Positions 53,190 to 62,807 of a DNA stretch of 64,000 nt are shown here, one piece after another. The notes under the pieces were generated by a model. It made no database searches, was not told the origin of the DNA, and saw only the letters and a program-made list of their open reading frames with translations. A program made the position numbers and the translations under genes. This DNA is from Marinobacter maritimus (GTDB lineage: Bacteria; Pseudomonadota; Gammaproteobacteria; Pseudomonadales; Oleiphilaceae), in contig NZ_VCGW01000002.1 of assembly GCF_007671675.1 (NCBI RefSeq), positions 930,001-994,000 of the forward strand, written 5' to 3'. Each line of letters begins with the position of its first letter. Position 1 is the first letter of the stretch.

Positions 53190-54121
53190 CGGTTTTCCAG
53201 CAGATAGAGCCATTCCATAAACCTGGCCAGGACTCCGGGCATCGCTTTGATCAGGAGCGGCGCTGGGGTGCCAGTTTGTCTCTGGGTTTTGAAGCAAGAC
53301 ACGACGCGAGCGAGAAACCGAAAGGCGAAGAGAGGGAAAAGCCGGTAACCCGCCTGACGCGCCGAAAACACCATGGCCCGTTAAGGGTGCAGCGGCCGTT
53401 CTACCCGGAAGGGCGCCACGGCTGCTGCCACGTGTACCTGTTGCACCCGCCCGGCGGGCTGGTCAGCGGTGACGAGCTTCGTATTGATGCCTCGGTGGCT
53501 AAAGGTGCGCACGCGCTGCTAACCACCCCCGCTGCGGCCAAGCTATATAAGGCTGACAGCCACGGTGTGGCCTGGGGGCAGCACACCCGCCTGCAGGTCG
53601 CGAACAACGGCATTCTCGAATACCTGCCACAGGAAACCCTCGCGTTCGACGGCTCCAGGGGCGAACAGACCACATCCATCGAACTGCAAACCGGTGCCAA
53701 ATGCCTGGGCTGGGAGGTTCTCGCACTTGGCCGCCCGGCCAGCAAGTTGCCATTCGTATCCGGCTATCTGGAGCAGCGATTCAGTCTTCTGATGAACGGT
53801 CGCCCTTTATGGTTCGAACGCCAGCTCATGGACCCGCACCACCCCAGATTCAAAGGCCACTGGGGGCAGGGCGGTGCCACTGTGCAAGCCACACTCTGGG
53901 TTGTGGGGCTGGAAGACGAAGCCGCCGCGATCGAGGAACTCAGGGCGACTCTTCCCGCCAACCACCGATGGGCCGTCACCCGCCGCCGGGGCGTGGTGCT
54001 GCTGCGCTACCTGGGGCAGGAAAGAAACGAAGCCTGGGCGTTATGCCAGCAAGCCTGGGAACTACTCAGGCCAAGACTCACCGGCCAGCCGGCCAGCGTT
54101 CCCCGCATCTGGCTGACCTGA
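53186..54121 (+). CDS. ureD: Urease accessory protein UreD
   Basis: The 311-residue protein has the UreD/UreH family pattern: VQRPFYPEGRHGCCHVYLLH, PPGGLVSGDELRIDASVAKG, ALLTTPAAAKLYKAD, NGILEYLPQETLAFDGS and RPLWFERQLMDP. It is a chaperone that binds apo-urease with UreF and UreG to load nickel. It overlaps the end of urtE by four bases and precedes ureA by 41 bases. The first 40 residues are charged and unlike many homologs, so the true start may be further in. Confidence 0.93.
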   Translation: MTVFQQIEPFHKPGQDSGHRFDQERRWGASLSLGFEARHDASEKPKGEEREKPVTRLTRRKHHGPLRVQRPFYPEGRHGCCHVYLLHPPGGLVSGDELRIDASVAKGAHALLTTPAAAKLYKADSHGVAWGQHTRLQVANNGILEYLPQETLAFDGSRGEQTTSIELQTGAKCLGWEVLALGRPASKLPFVSGYLEQRFSLLMNGRPLWFERQLMDPHHPRFKGHWGQGGATVQATLWVVGLEDEAAAIEELRATLPANHRWAVTRRRGVVLLRYLGQERNEAWALCQQAWELLRPRLTGQPASVPRIWLT

Positions 54122-54162
54122 ACACTATTCGAATTGCGTAGCGATAAACGGAGTGACAGGAC

Positions 54163-54465
54163 ATGGAATTAACGCCCAGAGACAAAGACAAACTGATGCT
54201 GTTTACCGCCGCTCTGCTGGCTGAACGCCGCAAGGCCCGCGGCCTGAAACTGAACTACCCGGAAGCCATTGCTCTGATCAGCGCTGAGATCATGGAAGGC
54301 GCCAGAGCAGGGCTGTCCGTTGCAGAGTTGATGAGCAGCGGCGCAGAGATTCTGACTCGCGACGACGTAATGGATGGCATCGCAGACATGATTCCGGAAG
54401 TGCAGGTAGAAGCCACCTTCCCGGATGGCACCAAGCTCGTCACCGTTCACAACCCAATTGTATGA
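54163..54465 (+). CDS. ureA: Urease gamma subunit UreA
   Basis: The 100-residue protein is a complete UreA with [40 protein letters not shown] and [20 protein letters not shown]. UreA, UreB and UreC form the (abc)3 urease. Standard length. Confidence 0.97.
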   Translation: MELTPRDKDKLMLFTAALLAERRKARGLKLNYPEAIALISAEIMEGARAGLSVAELMSSGAEILTRDDVMDGIADMIPEVQVEATFPDGTKLVTVHNPIV

Positions 54466-54475
54466 GGGGCGCCCC

Positions 54476-54793
54476 ATGATTCCCGGAGAGTACCAACTCA
54501 AAGACGGCGACATTGAACTCTGCGCTGGTCGCCCGCGCATCACGCTGGACGTTGCCAACACCGGTGATCGCCCGGTTCAGATCGGCTCGCACTACCACTT
54601 CGCCGAAGCAAATCCGGCCCTGACGTTTGATCGTGCCCAGGCAAAAGGCTACCGCCTGGACGTGGCGGCGGGTACGGCCATCCGTTTCGAGCCGGGCCAG
54701 TCGCGGCAGGTCACGCTGATTCCCTTTGCGGGCGGACGTGAGATTTACGGTTTTCGGGGCGATGTAATGGGCAAGCTGGAGGCGCAGAAATGA
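54476..54793 (+). CDS. ureB: Urease beta subunit UreB
   Basis: ATG 54476 follows the UreA stop by ten bases; upstream codons in the same frame are outside the family. The 105-residue protein contains [60 protein letters not shown] and [17 protein letters not shown]. Complete for the family. Overlaps ureC (ATGA). Confidence 0.97.
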   Translation: MIPGEYQLKDGDIELCAGRPRITLDVANTGDRPVQIGSHYHFAEANPALTFDRAQAKGYRLDVAAGTAIRFEPGQSRQVTLIPFAGGREIYGFRGDVMGKLEAQK

Positions 54794-56493
54794 AGATCTC
54801 AAGGCAGGCCTATGCTGACATGTACGGCCCCACCGTCGGCGACCGTGTAAGGCTGGGCGACACCGAGCTGTGGATTGAAGTAGAAAAAGACGCCACCCAT
54901 TACGGCGACGAAGTGAAATTCGGCGGCGGCAAGGTTATCCGCGATGGCATGGGCCAGAGCCAGCGTTGCGACGATGCGGTGATGGACACAGTGATCACCA
55001 ACGCGCTGATTCTGGATTGGTGGGGCATTGTGAAAGCCGACGTCGGCCTGCAGAAAGGCCGCATCGCCGCCATTGGCAAAGCCGGCAACCCGGACACCCA
55101 GCCAGGGGTGGATATCGTTATAGGCCCGGGCACCGAAATCATTGCAGGCGAGGGCAAAATCCTCACCGCCGGCGGTGTTGACCCCCACATCCACTTCATC
55201 TGCCCGCAGCAGGTGGAAGAAGCCCTTATGAGTGGCATTACCACCATGCTTGGCGGCGGCACTGGCCCTGCAACCGGCACCAACGCAACCACCTGCACAC
55301 CCGGTGCCTGGCACATGGGTAAAATGCTCCAGGCTGTGGACAGCCTGCCCATGAACATCGGTTTTCTGGGCAAAGGCAACGCCAGCTTGCCGGAAGCACT
55401 GGAGCTGCAGATAAAAGCAGGTGCCATCGGCCTCAAACTCCACGAAGACTGGGGCACCACCCCGGCCAGCATCGACAACTGCCTTGCAGTGGCGGAACAG
55501 TACGACGTACAGGTAGCCATCCATACCGATACCCTGAACGAATCCGGCTTTGTGGAAGATACCCTGGCCGCGTTCAAAGGCCGCTGCATTCACACCTTTC
55601 ACACCGAAGGTGCCGGAGGTGGCCACGCGCCGGATATCATCACCGCCTGCTCCAAAGACTACGTGCTGCCATCTTCCACCAACCCCACGCGGCCCTACAC
55701 CGTAAACACCATCGACGAGCACCTGGACATGTTGATGGTGTGCCACCACCTGGACCCCAACATTCCGGAAGACGTTGCCTTCGCCGACTCCCGCATACGC
55801 CGGGAAACCATAGCGGCAGAAGACATCCTTCACGACATGGGTGTGATCTCCATGATCTCCTCTGACTCACAGGCTATGGGCCGGGTAGGGGAGGTGATCT
55901 GTCGCACCTGGCAAACCGCGCACAAGATGAAAGTACAGCGCGGCCTGCTGCCGCAAGATGAAAGCCTGGGCGCCGACAACTTCCGCGCCAAACGCTACAT
56001 CGCCAAGTACACCATCAACTCTGCCATTACCCACGGCATCGCGCACGATGTGGGCTCGGTGGAAGTAGGCAAGCTGGCGGATCTGGTGTTGTGGAACCCG
56101 GCATTTTTCGGCGTAAAACCCGCCTGCATCATCAAGGGCGGCATGATTGCCGCCGCGCCCATGGGCGATCCCAATGCCTCGATTCCCACGCCGCAGCCTG
56201 TGCACTACCGCACCATGTTCGGTGCCTTTGGTAAAGCCGCCAGTGCCACCCGCCTGACCTTTGTCAGCAAGGCCGCGCTGGAAGCCGGCATTGGCAAAGA
56301 ACTGGGCCTGGACAGCACGCTCTCCGCCTGCACCAACGTGCGGCAAGTCCGCAAAAGCGACATGAAACTGAACGACGCCTGCCCACACATCACCGTAGAC
56401 CCGCAAACCTACGAAGTGCATGCAGACGGCGAACTGCTTACCTGCGAGCCGGCCTCGGAACTGCCGCTGGCCCAGCGCTACCACCTATTCTGA
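54790..56493 (+). CDS. ureC: Urease alpha subunit UreC
   Basis: The 567-residue catalytic subunit has all nickel ligands: HxH in [11 protein letters not shown] (His133, His135), carbamylated Lys216 in GLKLHEDWG, His in [11 protein letters not shown] and [16 protein letters not shown], and Asp in [12 protein letters not shown]. The flap has [13 protein letters not shown]. Numbering is one less than the Klebsiella enzyme, which fits. Hydrolyses urea to ammonia and carbamate in the cytoplasm. Overlaps ureB by four bases. Confidence 0.98.
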   Translation: MKISRQAYADMYGPTVGDRVRLGDTELWIEVEKDATHYGDEVKFGGGKVIRDGMGQSQRCDDAVMDTVITNALILDWWGIVKADVGLQKGRIAAIGKAGNPDTQPGVDIVIGPGTEIIAGEGKILTAGGVDPHIHFICPQQVEEALMSGITTMLGGGTGPATGTNATTCTPGAWHMGKMLQAVDSLPMNIGFLGKGNASLPEALELQIKAGAIGLKLHEDWGTTPASIDNCLAVAEQYDVQVAIHTDTLNESGFVEDTLAAFKGRCIHTFHTEGAGGGHAPDIITACSKDYVLPSSTNPTRPYTVNTIDEHLDMLMVCHHLDPNIPEDVAFADSRIRRETIAAEDILHDMGVISMISSDSQAMGRVGEVICRTWQTAHKMKVQRGLLPQDESLGADNFRAKRYIAKYTINSAITHGIAHDVGSVEVGKLADLVLWNPAFFGVKPACIIKGGMIAAAPMGDPNASIPTPQPVHYRTMFGAFGKAASATRLTFVSKAALEAGIGKELGLDSTLSACTNVRQVRKSDMKLNDACPHITVDPQTYEVHADGELLTCEPASELPLAQRYHLF

Positions 56494-56513
56494 GCCGGAT
56501 GCCGGAGAACCTT

Positions 56514-57014
56514 ATGCTCGAACTGATTAAACGCATCACCAATGTGGAAACTTCCGAAATCCACGACAACCTGACTCTGCCCTACGAACTGCGCATGCGG
56601 GGCCGGTTGCGAACCACCACCGAAACCAGCCAGGACGTTGGCCTGTTTCTGGATCGCGGCCCGGTATTGCGAGACGGCGACCTGCTGCAAGCCAGAACCG
56701 GCGAGATCATCCGGGTCCGCGCAGCGGAAGAGCCCGTGGTAACCGCCCGCATAGAAGCCGGCCTGCCGCTGGCCCGCCTGTGCTATCACCTTGGCAACCG
56801 CCACGTATCCCTCGCCATCGGTGAAGATAAACAGGGCAGCTGGATTCGCTTTCCACCCGACCATGTTCTGGAAGAACTGGCCGAACACCTGGGCGCAGAA
56901 CTGGTTCGCCACACGGCAACCTTTGATCCCGAACCGGGCGCCTATGCGCAGACAGGACAAGCCGACAGCGGCCACAGCCACGGGCACGGCCATCACCATG
57001 CTCACTCCCATTAG
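56514..57014 (+). CDS. ureE: Urease accessory protein UreE (nickel metallochaperone)
   Basis: ATG 56514 with GGAGA upstream starts LELIKRITNVETSE; ATG 56499 is a possible longer start. The 166-residue product has UreE N-terminal beta domain LRMRGRLRTTTETSQDVGLF, the peptide-binding segment GEIIRVRAAEEPVV and the nickel-site His in CYHLGNRHVSLAI, and a C-terminal His-rich tail (about ten His in the last 15 residues). The tail binds Ni(II). Overlaps ureF. Confidence 0.95.
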   Translation: MLELIKRITNVETSEIHDNLTLPYELRMRGRLRTTTETSQDVGLFLDRGPVLRDGDLLQARTGEIIRVRAAEEPVVTARIEAGLPLARLCYHLGNRHVSLAIGEDKQGSWIRFPPDHVLEELAEHLGAELVRHTATFDPEPGAYAQTGQADSGHSHGHGHHHAHSH

Positions 57015-57699
57015 CAGCCCGGCCGCCCCATCGGGCGACCTGGCATTGCTGGGCCTGATGCAACTGGTCAGCCCCGCGCTGCCCATCGGCGCCTTTGCCT
57101 GGTCGCAGGGGTTGGAGAGCGCCTTTGAGCTTGGCTGGGTAGAAAACGAAGCAGACTTGCAGGAATGGCTGGAAGGCGTGCTTGAAGATGGCCTGAGCCG
57201 CTGCGAGTTGCCTTTGCTGATGCGCTTGCAAACGGCCTGGGCTGCTCAGGATGCGGAAGCCATTGCACAGTGGAACGACTGGCTGCACGCCACCCGGGAA
57301 ACCGCCGAACTGAACGACGAAGACACCCGCCTTGGCGCGGCACTGGTCACCCTGCTGCGCAACCTGGGCCTGCTGCCGGATGTGAGCCTGATCCCGCACG
57401 AACCCGGTTATATCACCATGTTCGCCTGGGTCGCCCATCACCGGAATGTACCCGAGCGCCAGACCTTACTCGGCTTCGCCTGGGCCTGGCTGGAAAACCA
57501 GCTGGCAGTTGCCTGCAAAGCGCTGCCCCTTGGCCACACCGCGGCGCAACGCATCACCGAACACATGCGCCCGCTGTTGGTAACGGCTGTGGAAGCCGCC
57601 CTGCAGCGGGACGACGAAGAGCTTGGCCCGATACTGCCCGGCCTGGCCCTCGGCAGCGCCTTACACGAAACCCAGTATTCACGGCTTTTCAGAAGCTGA
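56998..57699 (+). CDS. ureF: Urease accessory protein UreF
   Basis: ATG 56998 lies within the His-rich tail region of ureE and gives 233 residues. Motifs: LLGLMQLVSPALPIGAFAWS near residue 20, QGLESAFELGWV, and GHTAAQRITEHMRPLLVTAV at about 185, all typical UreF. Works with UreD and UreG in loading nickel on UreC. The 17-base overlap with ureE suggests coupling. Confidence 0.95.
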   Translation: MLTPISSPAAPSGDLALLGLMQLVSPALPIGAFAWSQGLESAFELGWVENEADLQEWLEGVLEDGLSRCELPLLMRLQTAWAAQDAEAIAQWNDWLHATRETAELNDEDTRLGAALVTLLRNLGLLPDVSLIPHEPGYITMFAWVAHHRNVPERQTLLGFAWAWLENQLAVACKALPLGHTAAQRITEHMRPLLVTAVEAALQRDDEELGPILPGLALGSALHETQYSRLFRS

Positions 57700-57738
57700 A
57701 GAACAAACACTGATTACAAGAGAAAGGGAGAACACGCC

Positions 57739-58377
57739 ATGAAACATTGTTTGAGAGTTGGAGTAGGTGGCCCCGTCGGCTCCGGCAAGACCGCCCTGTT
57801 GCGCCAGCTGTGCAAAGCCCTGAAAGACCACTACGACATCGCCGTGGTCACCAACGACATCTACACAAGAGAAGACGCCGACTTCCTGCTGAAGCACGAC
57901 GCCCTGCCGGCCGACCGTATTCTCGGTGTGGAAACCGGCGGCTGCCCGCACACCGCCATCCGCGAAGATGCCTCCATGAACCTGGCGGCCATCGACGACC
58001 TGCAAAGCCGACACCCGAACCTGGAACTGGTGATGGTCGAATCCGGCGGTGACAACCTCTCCGCCACCTTCAGCCCGGAACTGAGTGACCTCACCCTGTA
58101 CGTGATCGACGTATCCGCCGGCGACAAAATCCCCCGCAAAGGCGGCCCCGGCATCACCAAATCCGACCTGCTGATCATCAACAAAATCGACATCGCCGAA
58201 TACGTGCATGCCTCGCTGGACGTGATGGCGCGGGACTCTAAAAAGATGCGCGGCGAGCGGCCGTTTGTGTTTGCCAACCTTTATGACGGGGTAGGGCTGG
58301 AGACCATTATCAGCTTTATTCTGGAGCGCGGAATGCTGCCGGAGCGACGTCCTGAAAAGCTGGCTGCGACAGCCTAA
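57739..58377 (+). CDS. ureG: Urease accessory GTPase UreG
   Basis: The 212-residue GTPase has the P-loop [18 protein letters not shown], the metal-binding [18 protein letters not shown] (CPH), the switch [15 protein letters not shown] and the base-recognition NKID ([12 protein letters not shown]). UreG hydrolyses GTP to drive nickel insertion with UreD and UreF. The AAAGGGAG site precedes it. It is the last accessory gene before the nickel permease. Confidence 0.97.
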   Translation: MKHCLRVGVGGPVGSGKTALLRQLCKALKDHYDIAVVTNDIYTREDADFLLKHDALPADRILGVETGGCPHTAIREDASMNLAAIDDLQSRHPNLELVMVESGGDNLSATFSPELSDLTLYVIDVSAGDKIPRKGGPGITKSDLLIINKIDIAEYVHASLDVMARDSKKMRGERPFVFANLYDGVGLETIISFILERGMLPERRPEKLAATA

Positions 58378-58435
58378 GCGAAAACTGATAACGACTCAGA
58401 ATTATTAAGACCCGAACCAGACATAGGGAAACATC

Positions 58436-59014
58436 ATGAAAGCATTTGCCCAATTACTAATAGCCACCGGCCTGATGGTTACCGCCACTGCCGCCTCCGC
58501 CCACGCCGGCCACGACGCAGGCACCGGCTTCGCCAGCGGCCTGTTACACCCCATGCTGGGCCTGGACCACCTGCTGGCCATGGCCGCCATCGGCTTCTGG
58601 AGCGTGCGCCAATCCGCCACCTTGAAAAACAGCACACCCCTGTTCGTGATCGGCGGTATGATCCTTGGTGCCGGCATTGCCTGGAGTGGCCTTAGCCTGC
58701 CGGGCGTGGAAACCGGCATTGCCCTCTCCGTGCTGCTGGCGGGCATTCTGATTGCCACCATGGCGAAACTGCCGACCGCTGTAGGCGGCACACTGGTTGC
58801 GGCCTTTATGGTGTTTCACGGCTTTGCTCACGGTACGGAAATGCCGGCTGTCGCTGCGTTGGTGGCTTATCTGGCGGGCTTCTCCATTGCCACACTGGCG
58901 CTTACGTTTGTCGGTCGGGGGCTTGGTGCTTTGATGCAGAAGGCTGATAACCGATTTGGCCGGGTGCTGGGTGGTGTGGTTGCTGCAACTGGAGCTTTTC
59001 TGGCTGCTGCGTAA
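58436..59014 (+). CDS. ureJ: HupE/UreJ family protein
   Basis: The 192-residue protein has a signal-like N-terminus (ending ASAHAGHDAG) and about six membrane helices with HPMLGLDHLLAMAAIGFWSV and FMVFHGFAHGTEMP, containing His clusters that mark the HupE/UreJ family of nickel or cobalt permeases. Placing next to ureG supports nickel uptake for urease. Its start is 58 bases from ureG, and a terminator follows. Confidence 0.9.
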   Translation: MKAFAQLLIATGLMVTATAASAHAGHDAGTGFASGLLHPMLGLDHLLAMAAIGFWSVRQSATLKNSTPLFVIGGMILGAGIAWSGLSLPGVETGIALSVLLAGILIATMAKLPTAVGGTLVAAFMVFHGFAHGTEMPAVAALVAYLAGFSIATLALTFVGRGLGALMQKADNRFGRVLGGVVAATGAFLAAA

Positions 59015-59045
59015 TGGCTTTGGCTTAGAAAACAGAGTTAAAACA

Positions 59046-59078
59046 AAAAGCTGTGCGGGATGACCGTACAGCTTTTTT
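59046..59078 (+). terminator. Rho-independent terminator of the urease operon
   Basis: AAAAAGCTGT and ACAGCTTTTT pair around a 13-base loop, with T-rich tail GCTTTTTTGC. It lies 31 bases past the ureJ stop. Confidence 0.85.
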
Positions 59079-59183
59079 GCATCGAAAAACAGGCAGTGAC
59101 GAGTAAGATGATCTATTCTAAACGACGAACTCCAGGCGCGTCAGAGCCGCACGGAAAGCATTTACAGGGAAAGGTTGTTATTG

Positions 59184-61721
59184 ATGGGCAAAAAACTATT
59201 TATTAGTTATTCGCATAAAGATGAAAGCCACCGTGAGGATTTCGAAGATCACCTTTCAGTCTTAAAAAGACGAGGTGTTGTGGACGTCTGGCATGATAGG
59301 CGAATTGTTCCAGGTTCTGAATGGAAGGGTGAGATTGATCGTAATCTAGAGGAAGCTGATATTGTCGTGTTGCTGATCAGTCCGAGCTTTCTGGCATCAG
59401 ATTATTGTTTTGATGTAGAGCTTAAGCGAGCCATGGAAAGGAAAGATGAGGGGGTCGCCGAAATAATCGCCATTCTCGTAAGGCCATGTGACTGGAACGA
59501 TTGTGAATTTTCACGGTACCAAGCAGTACCGAAAGACGCAAAGCCAATAACAACCTGGAGCGATTCTGACAGCGCTTGGTTAGACGTTGTAAATGGTTTA
59601 AAAAGCCATATCGAGAATTTCGAGCCGAAATTCATAGAGCAAGATGTGCCTGAAATAACTGGTGGTGTAAGAGCAAGCGTTCCATTTAAAGCATGGTTAG
59701 ATGATACAGAGATAGCGCTTACTCACAGAAAGGTCGATAAGGTTTCTCTGGCAGACATTTTTGTCATGCCGGATATAGAGCTTGATGAGTCATCTGATTC
59801 AGAAATCGTATCTATAAAAGGTATTGAGTCGGTTGTTAAAAATTCCGGATTCTACCTATTGTCTGGTGAGGAGCAGCAAGGTAAGACCTCGATTTTAAAG
59901 CGATTGTGCTCAAAGTTCTCTGAAGATGATTTTATTCCTGTATATTTGAACGCTCTTGAGATAAAGAAAGCTGATTTGTTTGGGGTAATTAGTAAGTCTT
60001 TAGGTTGGCAGTACGAAAGTTATTCGTATCGCGATTTAGTTGCTTCTGGTAAGGCCGTTATTTTAATTGATAATATTGATGAAATTGGTTTGAATAGCAA
60101 ATATGCAGGCAAGTTTATAGAAGAGTTGAATTCTGTGTTTGGGTTTATAGTTATGACCTGTCACAGTTCGTTTAGCTATGTACAGGGTGAAATAAAGGGT
60201 CTTCATGACTATGTTCATGGTGAGGTTCTATCATTAGGGAACAAAAAGCGAGAGGAGCTTGTAAGGAAATGGATAGCGCTTGGTCAAGAAGAAAGTATAG
60301 ATGATTTCTCTTTGTATTCAGAGTGTGATGAGCTCAAAGCTAGATTAGATACGGTGATTAAAAAAAATATTGTTCCTCCAAGGCCAATATATATATTGAT
60401 GCTTCTTCAGATGTTTGAAGCGAATAGTCAGCTAAATCTTGATCTGACATCCTATGGACATTGCTATCAGCAGTTAATATACCAAGCCTTTGATAAGGCA
60501 GGTATCAAGAAGAATGAGTTTGATAAGTATATAAATATATTAACCGAGTTTGCGTGGGAAGTGTTTCAGAAAGATGGCGGGTTAGACGAAGCAAAGGTGG
60601 AGTATTTCGTTGATGCTTATTCTAAAAGGTTTTTGTCAGTAGATTTTGATGATGCTTTTTCAAAATTAAGGTCAAACTCTATTTTAACTGATCGTGATCA
60701 GGTTTTATCTTTTAAATATCCCTACCTTTATTATTTCTTTGTTGGGAAGAAGATTGCAGAGTCGTACTCCGAAATTAGTGAGGTTAAGCGTTCGGTTGAA
60801 AGCTTATTAAAGAACCTCCATAGAGAAGATTACGCAAATATCTTGATATTTATCTCTCACCATACTAAGGATTCGTGGGTTCTTGATGAAATAAAAACCA
60901 CGTTGCGTGAACTTTTCGATACTCATGTGCCTACGTCACTTGAACGCGGACAGTTGGCCTTTATGAACGATTTCATGAGAAAGATCCCTGAACTTGTCAT
61001 AGAGCAACGAGAGATTCAAAAAGAGCGAGATGAGCATAATGAAAATCTTGATAAGTTGGAACGTATTGAGGAGGTGGAGCAAGGCGAACCTCATGACTTA
61101 CTTGCAAATATTAATAAGGCATTTAAAGGTATCGAGATAGCAGGTCAGATTATTAGAAATCGTCACGCCACACTAACTAGATCATCATTGTTTGAATTGG
61201 CAGATTGTGGCGTAAGCACTGGACTTCGGTTTTTGAAGTACTTTATAGAAATTTCCGATTCTGCAAAAAAAGAAATTGTTAAAATGATTTCCGTCCATCT
61301 TTCAGAATCTCCTGGTATTTCGGATCGTGAAATTGAAAAGCAGGCGGAAAATGCATATTTGCATTTGACGTACGGTGTAATAAATTCAGTCGTTCGAAAG
61401 GTGGCCGGATCTATTGGATCAAAAGAAGCGCTTGAGATTTATTTCCTTCTTGAAAAAGAAAAGCAGACTCCAGCGTTTACGCTTATAAGACAATCAATTG
61501 AACTCCAATTTAATAAGGCTTTAGATGTAAAATCTCTTGCTAAGAGTTTGTCGTATTTGCACGATAATCCAGTTGGAGTGCGAATTCTTAAAGAGATGGT
61601 TGTTCAGCATATCTATATGTTTCCAGTGGATTATAAGGAGAAACAAAAGCTTTCCTCCAAATTAGGAATTTCTATACAGGGGCAACGATTCTTAGACCAA
61701 CATAAGCTTGGCAAGGGTTGA
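59184..61721 (+). CDS. TIR-STAND NTPase, likely anti-phage defence protein
   Basis: ATG 59184 follows AGGGAAAGG at 59166-59174; the alternative TTG 59175 is too near. The 845-residue protein begins with a TIR domain (about 1-150): KKLFISYSHKDESHREDFED, VVDVWHDRRIVPGSEWKGEI, VVLLISPSFLASDYCFD and the likely NADase Glu at residue 79. A STAND-type ATPase follows with Walker A GEEQQGKTS (228-236) and Walker B VILIDNIDEI near 290. The C-terminal 450 residues are helical and AT-rich in codon use. In bacterial TIR-NTPases ligand sensing opens NAD+ depletion and cell suicide on phage attack; here that role is inferred. The gene is markedly more AT-rich than the urease operon. Confidence 0.85.
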   Translation: MGKKLFISYSHKDESHREDFEDHLSVLKRRGVVDVWHDRRIVPGSEWKGEIDRNLEEADIVVLLISPSFLASDYCFDVELKRAMERKDEGVAEIIAILVRPCDWNDCEFSRYQAVPKDAKPITTWSDSDSAWLDVVNGLKSHIENFEPKFIEQDVPEITGGVRASVPFKAWLDDTEIALTHRKVDKVSLADIFVMPDIELDESSDSEIVSIKGIESVVKNSGFYLLSGEEQQGKTSILKRLCSKFSEDDFIPVYLNALEIKKADLFGVISKSLGWQYESYSYRDLVASGKAVILIDNIDEIGLNSKYAGKFIEELNSVFGFIVMTCHSSFSYVQGEIKGLHDYVHGEVLSLGNKKREELVRKWIALGQEESIDDFSLYSECDELKARLDTVIKKNIVPPRPIYILMLLQMFEANSQLNLDLTSYGHCYQQLIYQAFDKAGIKKNEFDKYINILTEFAWEVFQKDGGLDEAKVEYFVDAYSKRFLSVDFDDAFSKLRSNSILTDRDQVLSFKYPYLYYFFVGKKIAESYSEISEVKRSVESLLKNLHREDYANILIFISHHTKDSWVLDEIKTTLRELFDTHVPTSLERGQLAFMNDFMRKIPELVIEQREIQKERDEHNENLDKLERIEEVEQGEPHDLLANINKAFKGIEIAGQIIRNRHATLTRSSLFELADCGVSTGLRFLKYFIEISDSAKKEIVKMISVHLSESPGISDREIEKQAENAYLHLTYGVINSVVRKVAGSIGSKEALEIYFLLEKEKQTPAFTLIRQSIELQFNKALDVKSLAKSLSYLHDNPVGVRILKEMVVQHIYMFPVDYKEKQKLSSKLGISIQGQRFLDQHKLGKG

Positions 61722-61882
61722 AAACTGCAGGTCCATACCGAACACCGGGACAGATTTATTTTTCCAGCTTATCCAGTGCCTGAAAGCCGAATCGAGTCAC
61801 TACCAACAGCCTCTCTGGTTCGGCTAACATCAGCCTTCAAAGCTCAGAACGGATTCTATGCTTCAAAAGCAAGGAGAAACTG
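61722..61882 (+). other. Intergenic with transposable-element-like motif
   Basis: Contains GGGACAGATTTATTTTTCC at 61747-61765, a short sequence I recall often seen near REP-type tyrosine transposases. AAGGAG at 61871-61876 precedes the GTG start of the decayed transposase at 61883. Nothing else recognised. Confidence 0.35.
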
Positions 61883-62510
61883 GTGCCACGACAAACCAGG
61901 GTGATCGTGCCCAGTTTTCCCCATCACATTGTTCAACGCGGTCATAACCGCCAATCGGTGTTCGTTGAACACCGTGATTTTGAGTACTACTTGGCGAACC
62001 TCCAGGATTGGAAGCAGGTATATGAGCTGGAGGTGTTCAGTTAGCGCATGATGACGAACCATGTTCATCTGGTTGTTCATACAAACGACAACGTGACCGC
62101 AATTCCTAATTGATGAAGCGCCTGGCAGATCGGAAGACCCGTTTCGTGAATGCCCTCGAGAAACGCAACGGGTCGCGGGGGAATGACGCTGCGAGATTAG
62201 CCAGATTGATCTTGACATCTATCTCATGGCCTGTTGTCGGTGCGTGGAACTCAATCCTGTCAAAGCTTACATGGTGAACGAACCTGAGTCTTATGAGTGG
62301 TCGAGTTATTCTGCTCGTGTAGGGTTGTCGGCATGCCATTGGCTGGATTAACCAGAGACCTTTCGGGCAATGGCAGGCAGTCACCAACCGCGGGTTGAGG
62401 CTTGTCGACAGTTTGTTAGGCAGGAAACTGGTTCGCCTACAGATCAATTGATTCGGGCTGCGATCAGCAGCAACAAGCGAACTGGCGGCAAAGACCTTAA
62501 TGTAACCTAC
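61883..62510 (+). pseudogene. Degraded REP-associated tyrosine (Y1/IS200-like) transposase
   Basis: In-frame pieces read VPRQTRVIVPSFPHHIVQRG (from GTG 61883), the HUH-like segment MMTNHVHLVVHTNDN near 62049, and, after a gap, LMACCRCVELNPVKAYMVNE and PESYEWSSYSARVGLSACHW, the C-terminal RAYT pattern. Stops at about 62043 and 62115 and frame changes break it. So it is an inactive Y1 transposase. It lies between the TIR-STAND gene and the reverse transcriptase and may have helped move the island. Confidence 0.7.
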
Positions 62511-62520
62511 TTCGCTTTGC

Positions 62521-62807
62521 TCGTTTTGTCGGCTCGCTAAATGCGGCGCTTAAACGCAGTTGAGGGGCAGCTCATGTCGAAGGATTAAGAAATTTCATGT
62601 GCTACGGTATTTGGCTGTGAAACTATGGTTGAAGGCATTGCATACTATTGCTATCCTCTGGCAACCCGGCTCGTGATTAATCTTGGCGGTTTTAAATGCT
62701 GCTTAATGACAACGACGTTACCACAAATCGCCTCTCAGCACGTTGCTAGCAGCAGCTTTGCAGGCAAATTTGAGTAAAGCGTAATGTGAAACTTGAGCCG
62801 GGCTTTT
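62521..62807 (+). ncRNA. Candidate retron non-coding RNA region (msr-msd) upstream of RT
   Basis: No protein gene is seen in these 287 bases. CCCGGCTC (62665-62672) and GAGCCGGG (62795-62802) form a perfect inverted repeat 122 bases apart, the second ending 5 bases from the RT start, as the a1/a2 repeats of a retron do. Inside, GGCGGTTT and AAATCGCC can pair. I cannot fold it or find the branching guanosine with certainty. Confidence 0.35.

Noticed and set aside
51996..53297. Long open frame on the minus strand covering LemA and urtE
   Set aside because: It is antisense to the clear UrtE motifs and in another frame to LemA; no domain is recognisable.
54799..55833. Long minus-strand frame inside ureC
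   Set aside because: Mirror of high-GC coding with repeated Gly/Ala/Val; antisense to perfect urease motifs.
9549..62804. Shared 12-mer TGAGCCGGGCTT at about 9551 and 62794 near gene starts
   Set aside because: A 12-mer match is expected many times by chance in 64 kb, and flanks differ.
62793..62807. Longer reverse transcriptase start at TTG 62793
   Set aside because: It would add only five residues and overlap the candidate a2 repeat; ATG 62808 is simpler.
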